Assembly: GCA_051453625.1 (NCBI GenBank)
Contig: JBOZIK010000001.1
Span: 205,536,220 to 205,600,219 of the forward strand
Direction of reading: 5' to 3'
Length of the DNA stretch: 64,000 nucleotides
Source of the DNA: Welwitschia mirabilis
Taxonomy: Eukaryota > Gnetophyta > Gnetopsida > Welwitschiales
The position numbers and the translations under genes are program-made. Of this stretch, positions 34,341 through 47,279 are shown piece by piece. The notes beneath the pieces are model-generated. The model did no database searches, had not been told where the DNA came from, and was given only the letters and a program-made list of their open reading frames with translations. Positions within the stretch are counted from its first letter, which is position 1, and the number at the start of each line of letters is the position of its first letter.

Positions 34341-35798
34341 TCCAAAATATTGTCCAAACGAGGATCGAAATAATGAATAGGTAGATATTTTACTAAGCAT
34401 GCAGGTATGTTAAAAAAAACATTTGTAAAAAGTGAAAATATCCAAGGAAATGAATCTTATTTAGAAAATATTAGAAAAGACTCACTTGGGGAAGGGAAGA
34501 AGAGGGTATGTGTATGTTACAACATCAACTTAAGTATATTTGATAGAGTATTTTGAGTTGTTTTGTAGATACACTAACAGATAAATGCCTAGTTCCTATG
34601 ACAATTGAGAATCCAGGAACACAAGACGAAAACATGCAGTTTATCATATNNNNNNNNNNNNNNNNNNNNNNNNNNNNNNNNNNNNNNNNNNNNNNNNNNN
34701 NNNNNNNNNNNNNNNNNNNNNNNNNNNNNNNNNNNNNNNNNNNNNNNNNGGAACACAAGACGAAAACATGCAGTTTATCATATAATTCATGAGGATTTCC
34801 TATAAATATGTATAAATTGTATTTTCAGATGATTATTCCAGTAAACAACCAGATATCACACTAACAGGATGAATAGAAGACTGTCATCCCCTATGTTGTC
34901 CAGACGACAGTTAGGACGACAAACTTAATTTAACATAAGACAGACTTAATTATGGATGACTTGCAGATTGAAGTGAACATCTTCTCATCNNNNNNNNNNN
35001 NNNNNTGGACTACATCTCCAATATCAGTCAACAACGGTTTGCATGAAGATCACAGATAGTTAAACCGGAAGCAAACTAGATAACTCATTGTAAATCCCTG
35101 TCATCTCCTCCATCGTCTGGATGACCAACTAGATGACACTGTCTTCTTACACTTTCACAGATTGTATTCTTGAGGTGTTACTTGTTAATTGTGACGTTCC
35201 CTTTCATGATAGCTATAGGTTCTATTATACTTTTCTGTTAGNNNNNNNNNNNNNNNNNNNNNNNNNNNNNNNNNNNNNNNNNNNNNNNNNNNNNNNNNNN
35301 NNNNNNNNNNNNNNNNNNNNNNNNNNNNNNNNNNNNNNNNNTTATAAGTTATCTCTTAATGATGATCTAGAAATTAAAATCGTGATTTTTTATTAATCAT
35401 TCTTCTCGTTCACTATTAAGAATAATGATAAAAGACCACTACAAGAAATATTAGCTAAAAAGAGAGTTGAAGAAAGAAGGAGAAAACATAGAAATGTTAA
35501 AAATAATTGAAATAAAACACTTAAATAAATATTTCAAGAACAATTCTGGAAAACTTCAAATTATCTAGAGACTAAAATGTCTTCCCCTTTTTAAACTTTA
35601 AATGAAAATGAAAGTGATGAATTGCAATATTTTAGGGATTTCACCTTATCTACTAAGATATCCTATAATTATTTTAATAAATTCCAATAATCTCTCATGA
35701 GTTACTATGAGGAAAAACCATCTCCCATCCAATATCATGAAGAACAAGATCCATCTACCATAAGTTACTATGAAGAAAGGAATAGCTCAGTAACATAA
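34341..35798 (+). other. Element D leader to first open stretch, with three gaps
   Basis: Contains gaps at 34650-34749, 34990-35005 and 35242-35341. The 34 bases before the first gap (34616-34649) are repeated exactly after it (34750-34783). Two well-kept palindromic modules lie at 34881-34920 and 35098-35137, with CpG-bearing forms (CAGACGACAG, GGACGAC). From about 35690, reading through stops, a frame with SYYEEKPSPIQYHEEQDPS appears; it leads into the open stretch at 35799. No family match is recognised. Confidence 0.5.
34616..34783. other. 100-N gap flanked by an exact 34-base repeat
   Basis: 34616-34649 and 34750-34783 are identical. This suggests overlapping contig ends that were not merged, or an unresolved tandem repeat. 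Confidence 0.85.
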
Positions 35799-36086
35799 AT
35801 GCTTAATGAAATGAAAATGAGGCAAGAGAAAACCAATAAGAACTTTGAAAATTTGATTCTAACATTTCAACAAAATTTATTACAACCTCAAGGTTCTTAT
35901 TTTAACATAGAAAATGAAAGTATGAATCAACCTATGACATCAAATGTATTAGAAGATAGACAACAAAAGAAAAAGAGTAATGATACAACTCCATTATTTG
36001 ACAATAAGGATGAAGGTTATTATCTCTTAGATGATGATATTAAAATCTTATATCATATCCTCAATTTTTACTTACTTTGTAGATGA
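35799..36086 (+). pseudogene. Unassigned coding remnant in element D (possible gag C-terminal part)
   Basis: 95 codons starting MLNEMKMRQEKTNKNFENLI, then TFQQNLLQPQ and an acidic end. Read through stops, the sequence just before has two SYYEE repeats. Its position after the leader, hydrophilic content and coiled-coil-like start (MRQEKTNKNFENL) resemble the tail of gypsy gag, where repeated N..NLE.QIGQ stretches occur. There is no zinc knuckle. I cannot place it firmly. Confidence 0.35.
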
Positions 36087-36423
36087 AGGAGTTTAACATC
36101 TAAAATAAGTTCAACATATAAGATTAAAGGAGAATTTAATTGATGAAAAAAAATCAATGAAGAATTTACATTATGATGGGAGTTGAGCACTTCTATCATC
36201 CAGATGACCATCAGAGATGATAATTAGTAATAGCAACTTGAAATAGAAAATAAGAATTATAGTTTAGGATTAATAGAATTATTTAATAGAAAGAAAAAAG
36301 AATCAACTCAAGAATTCTATCACATAATGAAAAATTTTCTTTCTATAATCTTTTTAATAAATCCATCTATTTAAAAAATGAAAATGATCCTCAAAAAAAT
36401 AATAATGAGTTTAATAAAAGAGG

Positions 36424-36720
36424 ATGATATTACTAGAGAACATAAAAAGAGTATTCAACCAAGTAATGATAAAAGTCAATAATGAGGAGGAGAGGGATAA
36501 AGAAGAATCACTTGAAAATCAAACAAACTTAATGGAGAATAAACTTGTACCTTCTAATGAAATAAACCAAATTAAAGAGTTTACTCATATTTCTTCATTA
36601 CTTTCATTTGTACTTTCATACGAAACCTCAAATGATATCCCTCCTTCTACTCCTACTTATACGTTATCTTATGATCTTGATAATGATAAATTTTTCCCTC
36701 TCTTTCATTTAAACATTTAA
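36424..36720 (+). pseudogene. Unassigned coding remnant in element D
   Basis: 98 codons. The first half is charged (NEEERDKEESLENQTNLMEN), the second rich in Ser, Pro and Thr with TYTLSYDLDND. It lies between the two other open stretches of D and may belong to the same former long frame, because coding-like sequence with stops fills the intervals. No family is recognised. Confidence 0.35.
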
Positions 36721-37147
36721 GTAATTTTCAAATCACATCTCTCTCCTTGAAATTAATGAAACACATCAGCTTGAGAAGGCTACTCCAAAAGTCTCTTAAT
36801 ATTTTCCTTTTAGATCTTCATGTGCTACAAAATCTAACATCGTTTCCTCTTTTACAAAATCATCTCTATCTTATGATTTTAATGATTATTCTTTTCAAAA
36901 ACAAGACTTGAAATATCTTGGAACTCTAAATTGGATCAAATCTTATCTTCTTGATTCAAATCCATGCTTAGAATTAAATGTTAAGGAGCTTCTTAAACAT
37001 GTTAAACCTATATTAATCACTCATGCTAAAAAGTTCCTTTCAAAGCCTTGAATTCCAAATAATACCATTAATGTCTCCCATGTTTACTATCAAGATTTAA
37101 ATGAAATATATATTTCAAATCCTTTATAGCATGATTTTAATAAGAAA

Positions 37148-37567
37148 TTGTTTTTCCATGAGTTATATGAATTTTTTATCTTTTATATTACTACTAAATC
37201 TTATGAATACAAAATGTTATGTGGTTATGATAATCAAAAAAATTCTTATTTGCGTATTGAAAATCTGTATCTTGAGTTAAATGATAGAAAGATTCTTAAT
37301 CTTACTAAGCATTCTAAAGAGCCCTCAAAATCTTCTTGGATGCTTTCTTTGAATACTTCCTTGCATGCATTATATGATGATATTTATGATTTTCATTGTT
37401 TCAATAAGAGATTATTCTTTAATGAGATTTATTTCTTTTTTATCTCTTATTTAAAATCTGAAATTTGTGCTATCAAAGATTTATCCTTCTATTGTTTCTA
37501 CATTAAATTGATTTTACCTAAAAATGATTGCATACCTTTTATGTTTTATCAATTGGTAAATATTTGA
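37148..37567 (+). pseudogene. Longest open stretch of element D, unassigned
   Basis: 139 codons, starting MFFHELYEFFIFYITTKSYE, with SSWMLSLNTSLHALYDDIYD and many aromatic residues. In the same general frame upstream (about 36900-37130), LKYLGTLNWIKSYLLDSNP and VKELLKHVKPI can be read with few stops. Together these suggest a former protein of at least 250 residues. It shows no RT, protease, integrase or RNase H motif. A and B have no obvious counterpart. Confidence 0.4.
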
Positions 37568-37999
37568 TTTGATTCTTATTTTTCTAAGGGAATATAATAT
37601 TCTAGGAACATAGCCTTAGGAATAAATCTTTTTTTATTTCTCTTGAATAAAAATGTTGAGTAGATTTTAGCATTTAAATAAATTTTTTTTAAAGGTTACT
37701 TTGATATTTAATTTTGATTTTATGATTGTTATGCTTTTGTCTTTTATTTTTACTTTTAATAAATTAATATCTAGATCATTTAGTTTTTATCTTTTAAAGA
37801 AAGTACATTTTTAGTAGCTAAGTTGAGATTTCTAATTTGAACACTAGGAAAATTCAAAAAAAGGGATAAAGTTTTCAATATCATGAATTATTAAAAGACC
37901 TTGAACATGATAGAAAAAAGTGTTTTAAAAAAGTCATCCTACCACTATCTTAGTTCTTTCTTAGTTTTTTTTTAGTGGACATCATGATATCACTTGAAC

Positions 38000-40828
38000 A
38001 TATCTTAAACCTGACTTATGTTTTACTTTATGACTAGTAATTTTTACTTGGTCATTAAAAGTGATAAGATTGGATTCAACTAATCTTAAGACCTTTAAAT
38101 GTCTATGAACTTAATTGAAAGGGACATGCTTTAGTTTTTTGTATTTCCTTCAATGGTGTGAGTCTTTGGTTGTTGGGGGTATACTTTCTTATTTTTTATC
38201 ACATTTCTTTACCTTTGTCTTGTGAGTGTGTGATCATGTGGGATTTAATTTTAAAAGTTTTATTCAAAAAAGAAAACAAAAAAAAAGAAGAATAATTTTC
38301 ATTATCTATTATTTCTCTACTTAAATACATGGTCACCATGGTGTCCTACCATACTAGGGTAATTTTTCCTGGAAGGGATCATTGGCAGTGTTGATAGTCA
38401 TGGAAAATTCACTGAGATGTCAGTTGGCTATGCTCCATAGGTTCCTACTTCTTTAACTGTGGTTTTACTCTCATTATTATGGATTAAAATAAAATACTTT
38501 AATGCTATGGAATCAAGTGTATTCATGATATCATCTGATGCATTGCTTGTTTTCTAGACTTATTATGCTTATAGTATTCTCATGCGGTCATTTCACTTTT
38601 GAGGATTCAGATGTGTTTTGGGGTGTTAGCAGGTGGGTTCATTTCTAGTAGCTTTTGATCTTATCATTCATTATTTGAAAACATTAGTTTCTTAGCATCA
38701 TTATAATCATTACCTATTCAAGTGATACTTTATGGAGTTTTTACATTATGTCACATATTATTTATAAGGTGATTTTATGATTTTTTCCATGATGATTTGC
38801 TAAGTTTGAATTTAGGGTAAGTACATAATATTCTTCATATTCCTAAGTTATTCATTTCTATTTTGTTTTTCTTAGTTATTTTCTTGAGTATTTCAAAGTT
38901 ATTTCTATACATTTTCATCATGAATTCTTAGGAATTAATCCTCTAGAAGTTTTCTAGTTAATTTTTATTTTTCATTTGTAATTTTGTTTTGTAAAAGGTA
39001 ATTTTTAGTTTTGTAAATAAATTTTCTTTAGTTTATTATGCTAATTTTTCCCATCTTTTTAAGTGTTATTCCTTTAATTTTCTTCTTGAGTTTTGATGTA
39101 TGCAGTACTATTTTTCAATAATTGTGAGTTCATGACATATTTATCTTTCTTATCTTGATGCATTCACCTTCTTATCATGCCTTATTTCTTATAATTCTTA
39201 GCCATTTCCCATCTTTTAGACTCCTTCATACCTTTCTGAGACCTACTTTATGCTATCTAAGATTAACTGATTTTGCTGGCCATTTCAAATTTTTTGATCT
39301 TTTTAAAAAACCCTAGCATCCTTTATGTCATCCACACGATAAGGAGGATGACAAACAAATATTTTTAAAAAATCATCATTTTCATTTTTCATCTTTTTTA
39401 GACTAAATCTGACCCTTTTTTCATGCATAGAAAGCTATTCCTATCCTACCTATATTGCTTAATTATACTTAAACTTGCATATTAATCTTTTCAATCTTAA
39501 CTTAATGTAATATAAGATGTACTGATTCATCTACTGGGGCAAGCTAGGCAATGGGGGAGGTGGTGAGGTGACAGTAAGACATATATTTTGAGATATTTTA
39601 AGCAAAATTTAAACTTTTAAGGGTCATTTTTACATTTTCATAAGACATATCTATAGTGTACTAATCCAATTCTAAATGCCTACTATTTGAGTAATATATA
39701 TTATTTATTAAATCATATACTTCATAGAAAAATACTTGTAGTATGGTTTCCTTGCAAGAATGATCAAGCAATTCATGAGACTATGGATGAAGGAAATAAT
39801 GCTATGATTGATTATTNNNNNNNNNNNNNNNNNNNNNNNNNNNNNNNNNNNNNNNNNNNNNNNNNNNNNNNNNNNNNNNNNNNNNNNNNNNNNNNNNNNN
39901 NNNNNNNNNNNNNNNNNNNNNNNNNNNNNNNNNNNNNNNNNNNNNNNNNNNNNNNNNNNNNNNNNNNNNNNNNNNNNNNNNNNNNNNNNNNNNNNNNNNN
40001 NNNNNNNNNNNNNNNNNNNNNNNNNNNNNNNNNNNNNNNNNNNNNNNNNNNNNNNNNNNNNNNNNNNNNNNNNNNNNNNNNNNNNNNNNNNNNNNNNNNN
40101 NNNNNNNNNNNNNNNNNNNNNNNNNNNNNNNNNNNNNNNNNNNNNNNNNNNNNNNNNNNNNNNNNNNNNNNNNNNNNNNNNNNNNNNNNNNNNNNNNNNN
40201 NNNNNNNNNNNNNNNNNNNNNNNNNNNNNNNNNNNNNNNNNNNNNNNNNNNNNNNNNNNNNNNNNNNNNNNNNNNNNNNNNNNNNNNNNNNNNNGACCAT
40301 GGATGAAGGAAATAATGTTATGATTGATTATTTTTGATATATTTCCCTTATAGATTGTGCTTATAACTTAATATTTAATCTATGAATATCCTTTTTGATT
40401 TATCAATTTTTTAGATTATATATTCACATCATTTAGGTAAGTTATTATGGTCATATCTTCTAATGATTATTTTTGTTATGACTTCCAATTTTTATCTTTT
40501 CAATGTGAAAAATGTTTTAAGTGGGGAGCTAATGTATAGTTAAGTATTTTAATCTTATTTTCTGATAAGCATAAATGCAGATACTTAATTTTATAGATTA
40601 ATTTTTAAGTGCCTGTCATCCCCATAATCATCTAGATGACACTCATGATGACACCATGGTCATTTCATCTTCTAAGGTAAAACATTTCAGTTTATTTAAT
40701 TTTAAGATTTACTCCTACATACTAAGATTTATGAACTTGAGTTACATATTTTTAGATAGTATTTTATCTTGGATAATTTGACTCATAATTATAGTCATTC
40801 ACGAACTTTATTAGGAACTAATAAGACT
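38000..40828 (+). other. 3' region of element D shared (inverted) with A and B
   Basis: For example 38320-38480 (catggtcaccatggtgtcctaccat, tggcagtgttgatag, ttggctatgctycatagg) is the reverse complement of 25760-25920 in A and 45260-45450 in B. Further matches continue to the purine tract. Gap 39817-40294 is bounded by near-identical 40-base sequences. AAGTGGGGAG near 40520 and palindromic modules at 39320-39355 and 40613-40653 are present. No gene is seen. Confidence 0.65.
39777..40334. other. 478-N gap flanked by near-identical 40-base sequences
   Basis: 39777-39816 and 40295-40334 differ at only a few positions (ctatgg/ccatgg, gctatg/gttatg). This may be a collapsed tandem repeat or two alleles joined. 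Confidence 0.8.
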
Positions 40829-40839
40829 AAGTGTGGGGA
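40829..40839 (+). promoter_or_regulatory. Polypurine tract of element D
   Basis: AAGTGTGGGGA lies three bases before the 3' LTR. The equivalent tracts are AAGTGAGGGG in B and AAGTAGGGTGG in A. Confidence 0.75.
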
Positions 40840-40842
40840 CTA

Positions 40843-42076
40843 TATTGCAATGCCAAATTGTGTGTCTTTTATGGGGTATTTTGAGTAGCTTCATAAGATC
40901 TTTAGATAATTTTAAGCATAAAATGATGATTATTAAGAGTCAAGAAGAAAATCATGGAAATTCACAAATACCAGTACTTTTAGAGGCATTTTGGATAAAT
41001 CCCGATACTTTACATTTTGAGGAAAAATTAATGAGCTTCAAGGTTAACTTAATTTAATAAAGAGCTTCAATAAGGCTATCATCCCCACCATCATTTGGAT
41101 GACATACTAGGACGACATCACTTAGATGATGATTATGATGTTAACTAGATTAACATAAAAAATAAAAATAGAAGTTTGTTGATATAACATCATTCCTACC
41201 ATCATCTGGATGACAAATAAGGATGACCATATAATTTTAGCAAATGTACCAAACGCCATCAAAATTCTAAATTGTGTCATGCACTTTTTTACATGGTTGT
41301 TAAGATTTTGTCCCTTCCTATTAGTCTTGTTTATTTATGAGTCTTTATTTGTTAATAAATACTGACTTAGCCCTTGACTTTGATTATCTTGATTTGAACT
41401 AAAAATTCTTGTGATAGGAGATTAAAAGGCCAGAGGTCCATCGAATAGTTGCATAGAGGGTTTTTCCTTGGTGTTGGGCTATGTCTCCTTCATTAAGGTG
41501 CTGCTACTTTATAATAAGATGTTGGTTTAACTATTAATGAAAATATTATTTTAGCTTTTATGTACATCTCCCTTATGGCTTATGTTGCTTTTGATTCCAT
41601 AGTAGCTTCTTTAGTAATATAGATTATGAGGATAACCTTTGTTAAGGTTGAAATTATTAGTTTAGAATCTTGCATTGCATTTGATATTTCTTAGACTAAA
41701 TCATTACATGTTTTCATAGTTTGTTTAATACACTAAGCAGCTTAGGTTGGTTTTAATTAGTAACAATTTCCTTGAGTTATTTAGGTTATGTAGGGCTGAT
41801 CTTGATGACATAGATTTGATATTCAGATAGATAATGCATTTAGGGTAATTTACATTTGCATTTGCATTATGTGTTTACTTTTCTTGCATTGTTGATTTTT
41901 ATTCTTGAACCTTTATTTTGTGAAAATCAATTCTTTAACTTTAATCCTAGTGCCTTCAATGAATTATGACATTTGGATTAACTTCTATCTATATTTGTGT
42001 GTTGTACTTGTGTAAATATTTATGATTAACAGGATTTAATTAAGGATGTAACATTGCATAAATATGCACTACAACA
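40843..42076 (+). repeat. 3' LTR of element D
   Basis: Starts TATTGCAATGCC (TG changed to TA) and ends cactacaaca. It aligns with 32544-33766 over the full length. Two palindromic modules at 41077-41117 and 41188-41228 are better kept than their 5' LTR partners. The open stretch at 40833-41057 is not a gene. Confidence 0.85.
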
Positions 42077-42081
42077 AGGCT

Positions 42082-45000
42082 GAAAAATGTTCTTTAAAAA
42101 AAAGATCCTATGAAACGTTTTTTAGAAGAATAAACATTAAAAAAACTTTAAAATTATTAGCCCCATATTTACATATGCAACACATCATAAAAATAATCAT
42201 GTGTATCATAAAAAATCATCACCATGAAGTGTCTTAAGATATTAATAATTTATATCAAGAATAAAATAAAAGTGGACATAATAATAATACTTAAAAAATG
42301 ATATCTCTATAAAAACATGAGTTTTTAATATAATCCATAAAGGGAAGAAATATAATGAGATATAATAAAATCACTTCCCTTGTTATGCTTGAATGAACTC
42401 ATGACATGTAGCAGGCTTAGGTATAAGTGAAGAAGGTGGAAAACACTTAGGATATACAAGGAAATACTAGTTAATAACAATTATGATGGAATGTGTGGTA
42501 TTATCTTCTTATGCTTGGAATACCTCTAGGATGTCTACTGTGATTTTGTGCTCAATATGTAATACATAGTCATAAATTTTTATTAGTTACTTCTTAGTGT
42601 GCTATACTTTTTTTTCAATAGTGAATATCCTCTACTAAATCTCAGTGAAGCCTTAGTCCATGATCTTTTAAAGGCTCTAAAATATGTCTATGAGGAGATC
42701 TTATATCTAGTCAAGTATGATAATAATCACAAGTCTCTTACCCTAAGGTTTCTCTACCTCTCTTAAAACCTAGATGCTTATATCTTATAAATCACAAGCC
42801 AATGTCTAAAGATGCATGAGCTATTACTCACTCACAGGCTTAGGTATTAAAGAATCTAAAGATAGCTAAGAACAGGCATGGATATCCTAGAATATGAATT
42901 TTTTAAGCCTTAATCATAGTCTTAAGTCTCTTCCACATAAATGTGAAAAGGTCTATCTACTTCCCTTTTCTAAAAAATGCTAGCATCTATAAATGCGCCA
43001 CCATTACATAATTGTCATGAAAGGATGAGTTAATGTTATGAGTCAATACTCTATGAAAAATTCAATATGAAGGTGATAAGTGTATGATAAAAACTCCCTA
43101 CTCGTCTTCACTAATAATAATTGGTATATCTAATACTATATCATAAGCAGGACACTCCTTTATATCTCCTACTAAATGTATATGTATCCTTTCAAGGCCA
43201 TTTAACTTGGTAACTATGGTGATATGGATCAAGAGTATAGATATCTTATAACCATGAATAGTCATGATAATCATGTAAACTATATGATCATGAGTTTTAA
43301 GCCTCTACTTAATATGCATAGTGTCATAGAACTCCCTCATCTCTTAGGTATAGTAAACTTTGTGTGCATTCATAATCCATCTAAGCTAAATATCTATTAA
43401 TCTATGATTGACCTCTAGCTAAATCCTACTTATTAAGTTACCAAAATACCTCTCTATATAATAGAGGCTATCTAAATGGAAAGGGATCAAATGTGATGTA
43501 GTGGGAAATTCACAAGCTTTACATGCTTGATCACTAGTGCAACTAGTAGGCTAAACTCTTACTTTGATATCTTAGGCTTTACCTTTGTCTGTCTAGCTTA
43601 TATCATGCATGGCCTAATCAATAATGACATAATGTGCATCATGCATGATAAAGTAAAAATTATTGAGATGTAACTCATGGAATCCTTTAAATAACCTCCA
43701 TAATTTAGTTTTTGTGTACAAATTTAAAAAATGTGTTCCGTTCCCTATACCCCTCTTCAATAAAATAAATACATCTTGTATTACCTAATCATACACAAAA
43801 ATAGGATGAAACATGAAAGAAAATCAAAAACTTAAAATAGATGGAACCCACAAAAAGTGAAAAATGAAAGTGTTCAAATTGAAAAACTGATTTAATAGAA
43901 GCATATAACTCATTTCATTAATTAATTTACTTATAAGGACCACTATGTTTTGGTTATAGTATTAAATAAAATGAGGTTTAAAGATAAAAACTTAATTATA
44001 CCTTGTAAAACATACAAATTTAGATATCTCATGAAATACCAAATGAAAATCAAATCCATAAGTAACAAATTAAAGAGCTTAAAAACCTAAATGATATACA
44101 TTAAAAATATATTTTAAAAGGCTAAGAAATGGGAGAAAAAATAAAGAAATAATGAAGGAGAGAGAAATATATCTTATTTTAAAAATTTTGTTTAAATATC
44201 ATAATATGGAGTACAAATCAGGTAGGTGAAAAGTCCAAAATGCGAATGAACCCTAACATGATGAATGGATCTCAAAGAAATAGAGGGAAAGAGGATTAAA
44301 AAAATAAAAATGAAGGAAACAAGCTTAGGCCATGGTTTTATCACATTGTCATCCATTCAGATCATTTAAACAATAGCCTTAGGATGACTCTCAGAAAATC
44401 TTAGACTATCATCCACTTAGTCATCTGGATGATAAGGTGGATGATGGAACCTTAAACATCTCAAAAAAGATGAAACATCAACTAAAAATAATAGGCTTAG
44501 ATATTAGCATGAATATATTAGAAAATTCTTAGAAAGTCCAAAACATGAAGAATGGTAGAGAATGATGATAAATAAGAATCAAGAATAAGTAGATATTAAA
44601 ATAAAAGAAAGATAAAATGATGAAAATGTACCAAGTAGAATGAAGTATAACGAAAGAGACTTAACAAATATGCTCAAACTAAAAAATGATCATAAAAAGT
44701 ATGTAGATCTCGAAAATACTCAAAGGAACATCATGTACATTAAAAATAACATCATTCAATCAAAGTAATGAAATAAAGTCAACTTTTATTAATAAATAAC
44801 ACAAGTGAAAGTGAAAATAATAATAAGAAAACTATTAAATAATAAGGTTTTAAAAATGATGATGAAAAATACAAAAGTAACTTTAAGATAATAAATTAAA
44901 TAAATAAGAAAAATATAATGAAAATGGACAACTAAGAAAATTAAAAAGATAGTATACTACCCTAAATCCTAACCTAGCAAATCCCATTAGGAGAAATCAT

Positions 45001-45760
45001 AAATTTACTTGAGTAATGATGCATGATAAGATGTATCGACACCATCAAATTTCACTCAATAAGGCAATGATTATGAGGGTACCAAAGATTAAATGCTCTA
45101 ACTAATGAATGATAAGATCAAAAAGCTACTTAGAAATGATTTCACTTACTCACATCTCACAACACATCCTAATCCTTAAAAGTAAAATGATTATGTGGAA
45201 ATACTAAGAGTCTAAGAAACAAGCAATGTATCTAATGAAACTAGGAATATTGTCAATCTCATAGCCTCAAAGTTTATAATTATTTTCCATGATGAGGGGA
45301 GTGCAACCATAGTTAGAGAAGTAAGAACCTATGAAGCATAGCCAACTAATCCCTAATAGAGTTCTCATAGCTAGAAACACTACCAAAGATATATTTCAGA
45401 GACATTTATCCCAAGGTGGTAGGACATCATGGTGATCATGTATTTATCACAAATATAATAGATCATGGATATTATTCATTCCTCTTTTATTTTTTCTTTT
45501 TTTAAAATTTTTAAATAAATATTACATGACCACACACTCTCAAAGATGAAGGCAAAGAAGTAATATGAAAGATTAAAAAAAAGCCTAAATAATCAAAGAC
45601 CTCACATCATTAGAAAAAAACCATAAGAACTAAGACAACTTCTCTTAAAATGAATTTTATAGACATGTCAAGGTTTTAAGATTTGGTGACTTCAATCTTA
45701 TCACTTTAAAATTCCCAAGTAGGAGTACTAGTCATGAAAACTTCATAAAGAAAATACAAA
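42082..45760 (-). other. 3' region of internal B, right of element D
   Basis: Collinear with 22607-26100 of A, for example cacatcataaaaataatcatgt, catgatctttta and tctatgaataagg-type phrases. No long open frame remains. Palindromic modules lie at about 44347-44445, where GTCATCTGGATGAT is clear. No gene is recognised. Confidence 0.65.
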
Positions 45761-45999
45761 AGTTAAGTTAAAGATGATCAAGTGATATCATAATGCCCCT
45801 CAAAGGAATCTATTAAGAGAGAATTTAAATAATGGTAAGGAGCAAGTCATTCTCATTAAGGAAAACCTGTAAGACAAGTGCTTCATTTATATTCAAGATT
45901 ATATTAGAAGATTTTTTGTATATTTTTAACCATTGTTTATTAACTTTCTAAATATTCCTAGTGTTTAAATAAAAAATTTTAACTAAGCCATTAGAATGT

Positions 46000-47200
46000 C
46001 CTTTCTCTATAAGATAAGGACCTAGCCATTTAGAGGTTAACTAGTTGTGTAAAAGATGTACTCTAGTATTGTATAAAAAACAAGTTGACTAGGTTTAAAT
46101 GTTTTATAAATTTAAATTTTTATCATATTTGAACTTAGCTTGGGCTTTTTGAATGAGTTGATGATGTATAGCATGAGAACCTTTTTTTATCTAAGTGATT
46201 AAGTTTGACTAATCAAATTTTAAAATTTTCATGTAACTCTACAAGGTTAACTTGATGGATAAAATGATAAGAATTTAATAAACATCAATTGGTAAAATAA
46301 AAACTTTTTCATATATAAGTTTATAAAGTGAAAAACCAAGAGAATTACACCAAATAGTATGATAAATCCAAAGAACATCATTAAGCTTATAAGTCAAATA
46401 TTTCTTACTAATAAAGATAAGGTTTTGAAGGATTTTCTTTATTTCTTTATTTGCATTATTTAGATTTGATCATTAGATTAAGGATGGTAAGCCTAATCTT
46501 CTTTATGTTTAATTCCCATGAATAAAAGAAGTCTCTTAAAAAGATGATTTATAAATTGAGTTTCTTAATCACTAATAATAATTTTAGAAAAACCAAAACA
46601 TTGTAAAATATAAGTTCTAATAAAATTGCAAATAGATAAGGAAACATTTATAAGAGTAGGAATAGCTTCAACTCATTTAGTAATATAATCAACAACCACT
46701 AGAATGTAATTATTATAAGGTGGTTTAATATGGCATATAAACTTAATTTCCTAACAATCAAAAGATTTGCATTCAAAAATACATTTAAGGGATATATCAT
46801 TAAAACAAATAAGGCTACTGTATCATTGATAAGCATTATATCTTCTAGCAAAATCAAAAGAGTCCTAAAAAAATACTAGGACAATAAAAACTAGAGTGAA
46901 GAATTTTTATTATCATTTTATATTTACTAAAATAATCTTCACATATAGCACCATGATAAAGATAAAGAATGTCTAATTTTTCCCATTCAAGCACATATTT
47001 TCTTATGATTTTGTCTTTGCACCTATGATAAAGATGTGGCTTATTCCATTCATAATCACATATTCTATGGAAAAAATATTTTCTTTAATTATGACTTTAA
47101 TGTTATGGTTTTTTAATGGTAATATGATAATTAACTATGGTATCATATCAAGGAGGACGATAAGTAAAATATATATTAAAAATTTGCTCATCTAAAAAAT
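46000..47200 (-). pseudogene. Integrase remnant, internal B
   Basis: Pieces on the minus strand, in order, are a zinc region YVLEWEKLD..HSSFYCPSIF (about 46860-47010) and YILVVVDYITK, a stop for Trp, VEAIPT (46655-46705). Then come IISD, a stop, ETQFINHLF (about 46550-46590) and YAYHP, a stop for Gln, SNDQI (about 46470-46510). The first Asp of the catalytic set is lost in the degraded DF.G region. Collinear with the A copy at 26200-27450. Confidence 0.8.
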
Positions 47201-47279
47201 AATCATTAATCAAAAGATCATCAAGAAAAGAAGAAAGACATGGTAAATGACATACTTCACTATTATGTTTTCCTATTTT

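Larger units (their letters stand above)
32544..42076 (+). mobile_element. Element D: non-autonomous gypsy derivative nested in internal B
   Basis: Plus-strand element with LTRs 32544-33766 and 40843-42076, primer site 33770-33788 and purine tract 40829-40839. It is flanked by AAGCT (32539-32543) and AGGCT (42077-42081), a 5-bp duplication with one transition. Removing it restores the collinearity of internal B with internal A. Its 3' third (about 38000-40840) is the same sequence as the 3' regions of A and B. No protease, RT or integrase motif was found between; instead there are unassigned open stretches at 35799-37567. Confidence 0.8.

Noticed and set aside
34093-34384. Membrane-like Phe/Leu-rich proteins
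   Set aside because: They are translations of a polypyrimidine low-complexity tract in two frames.
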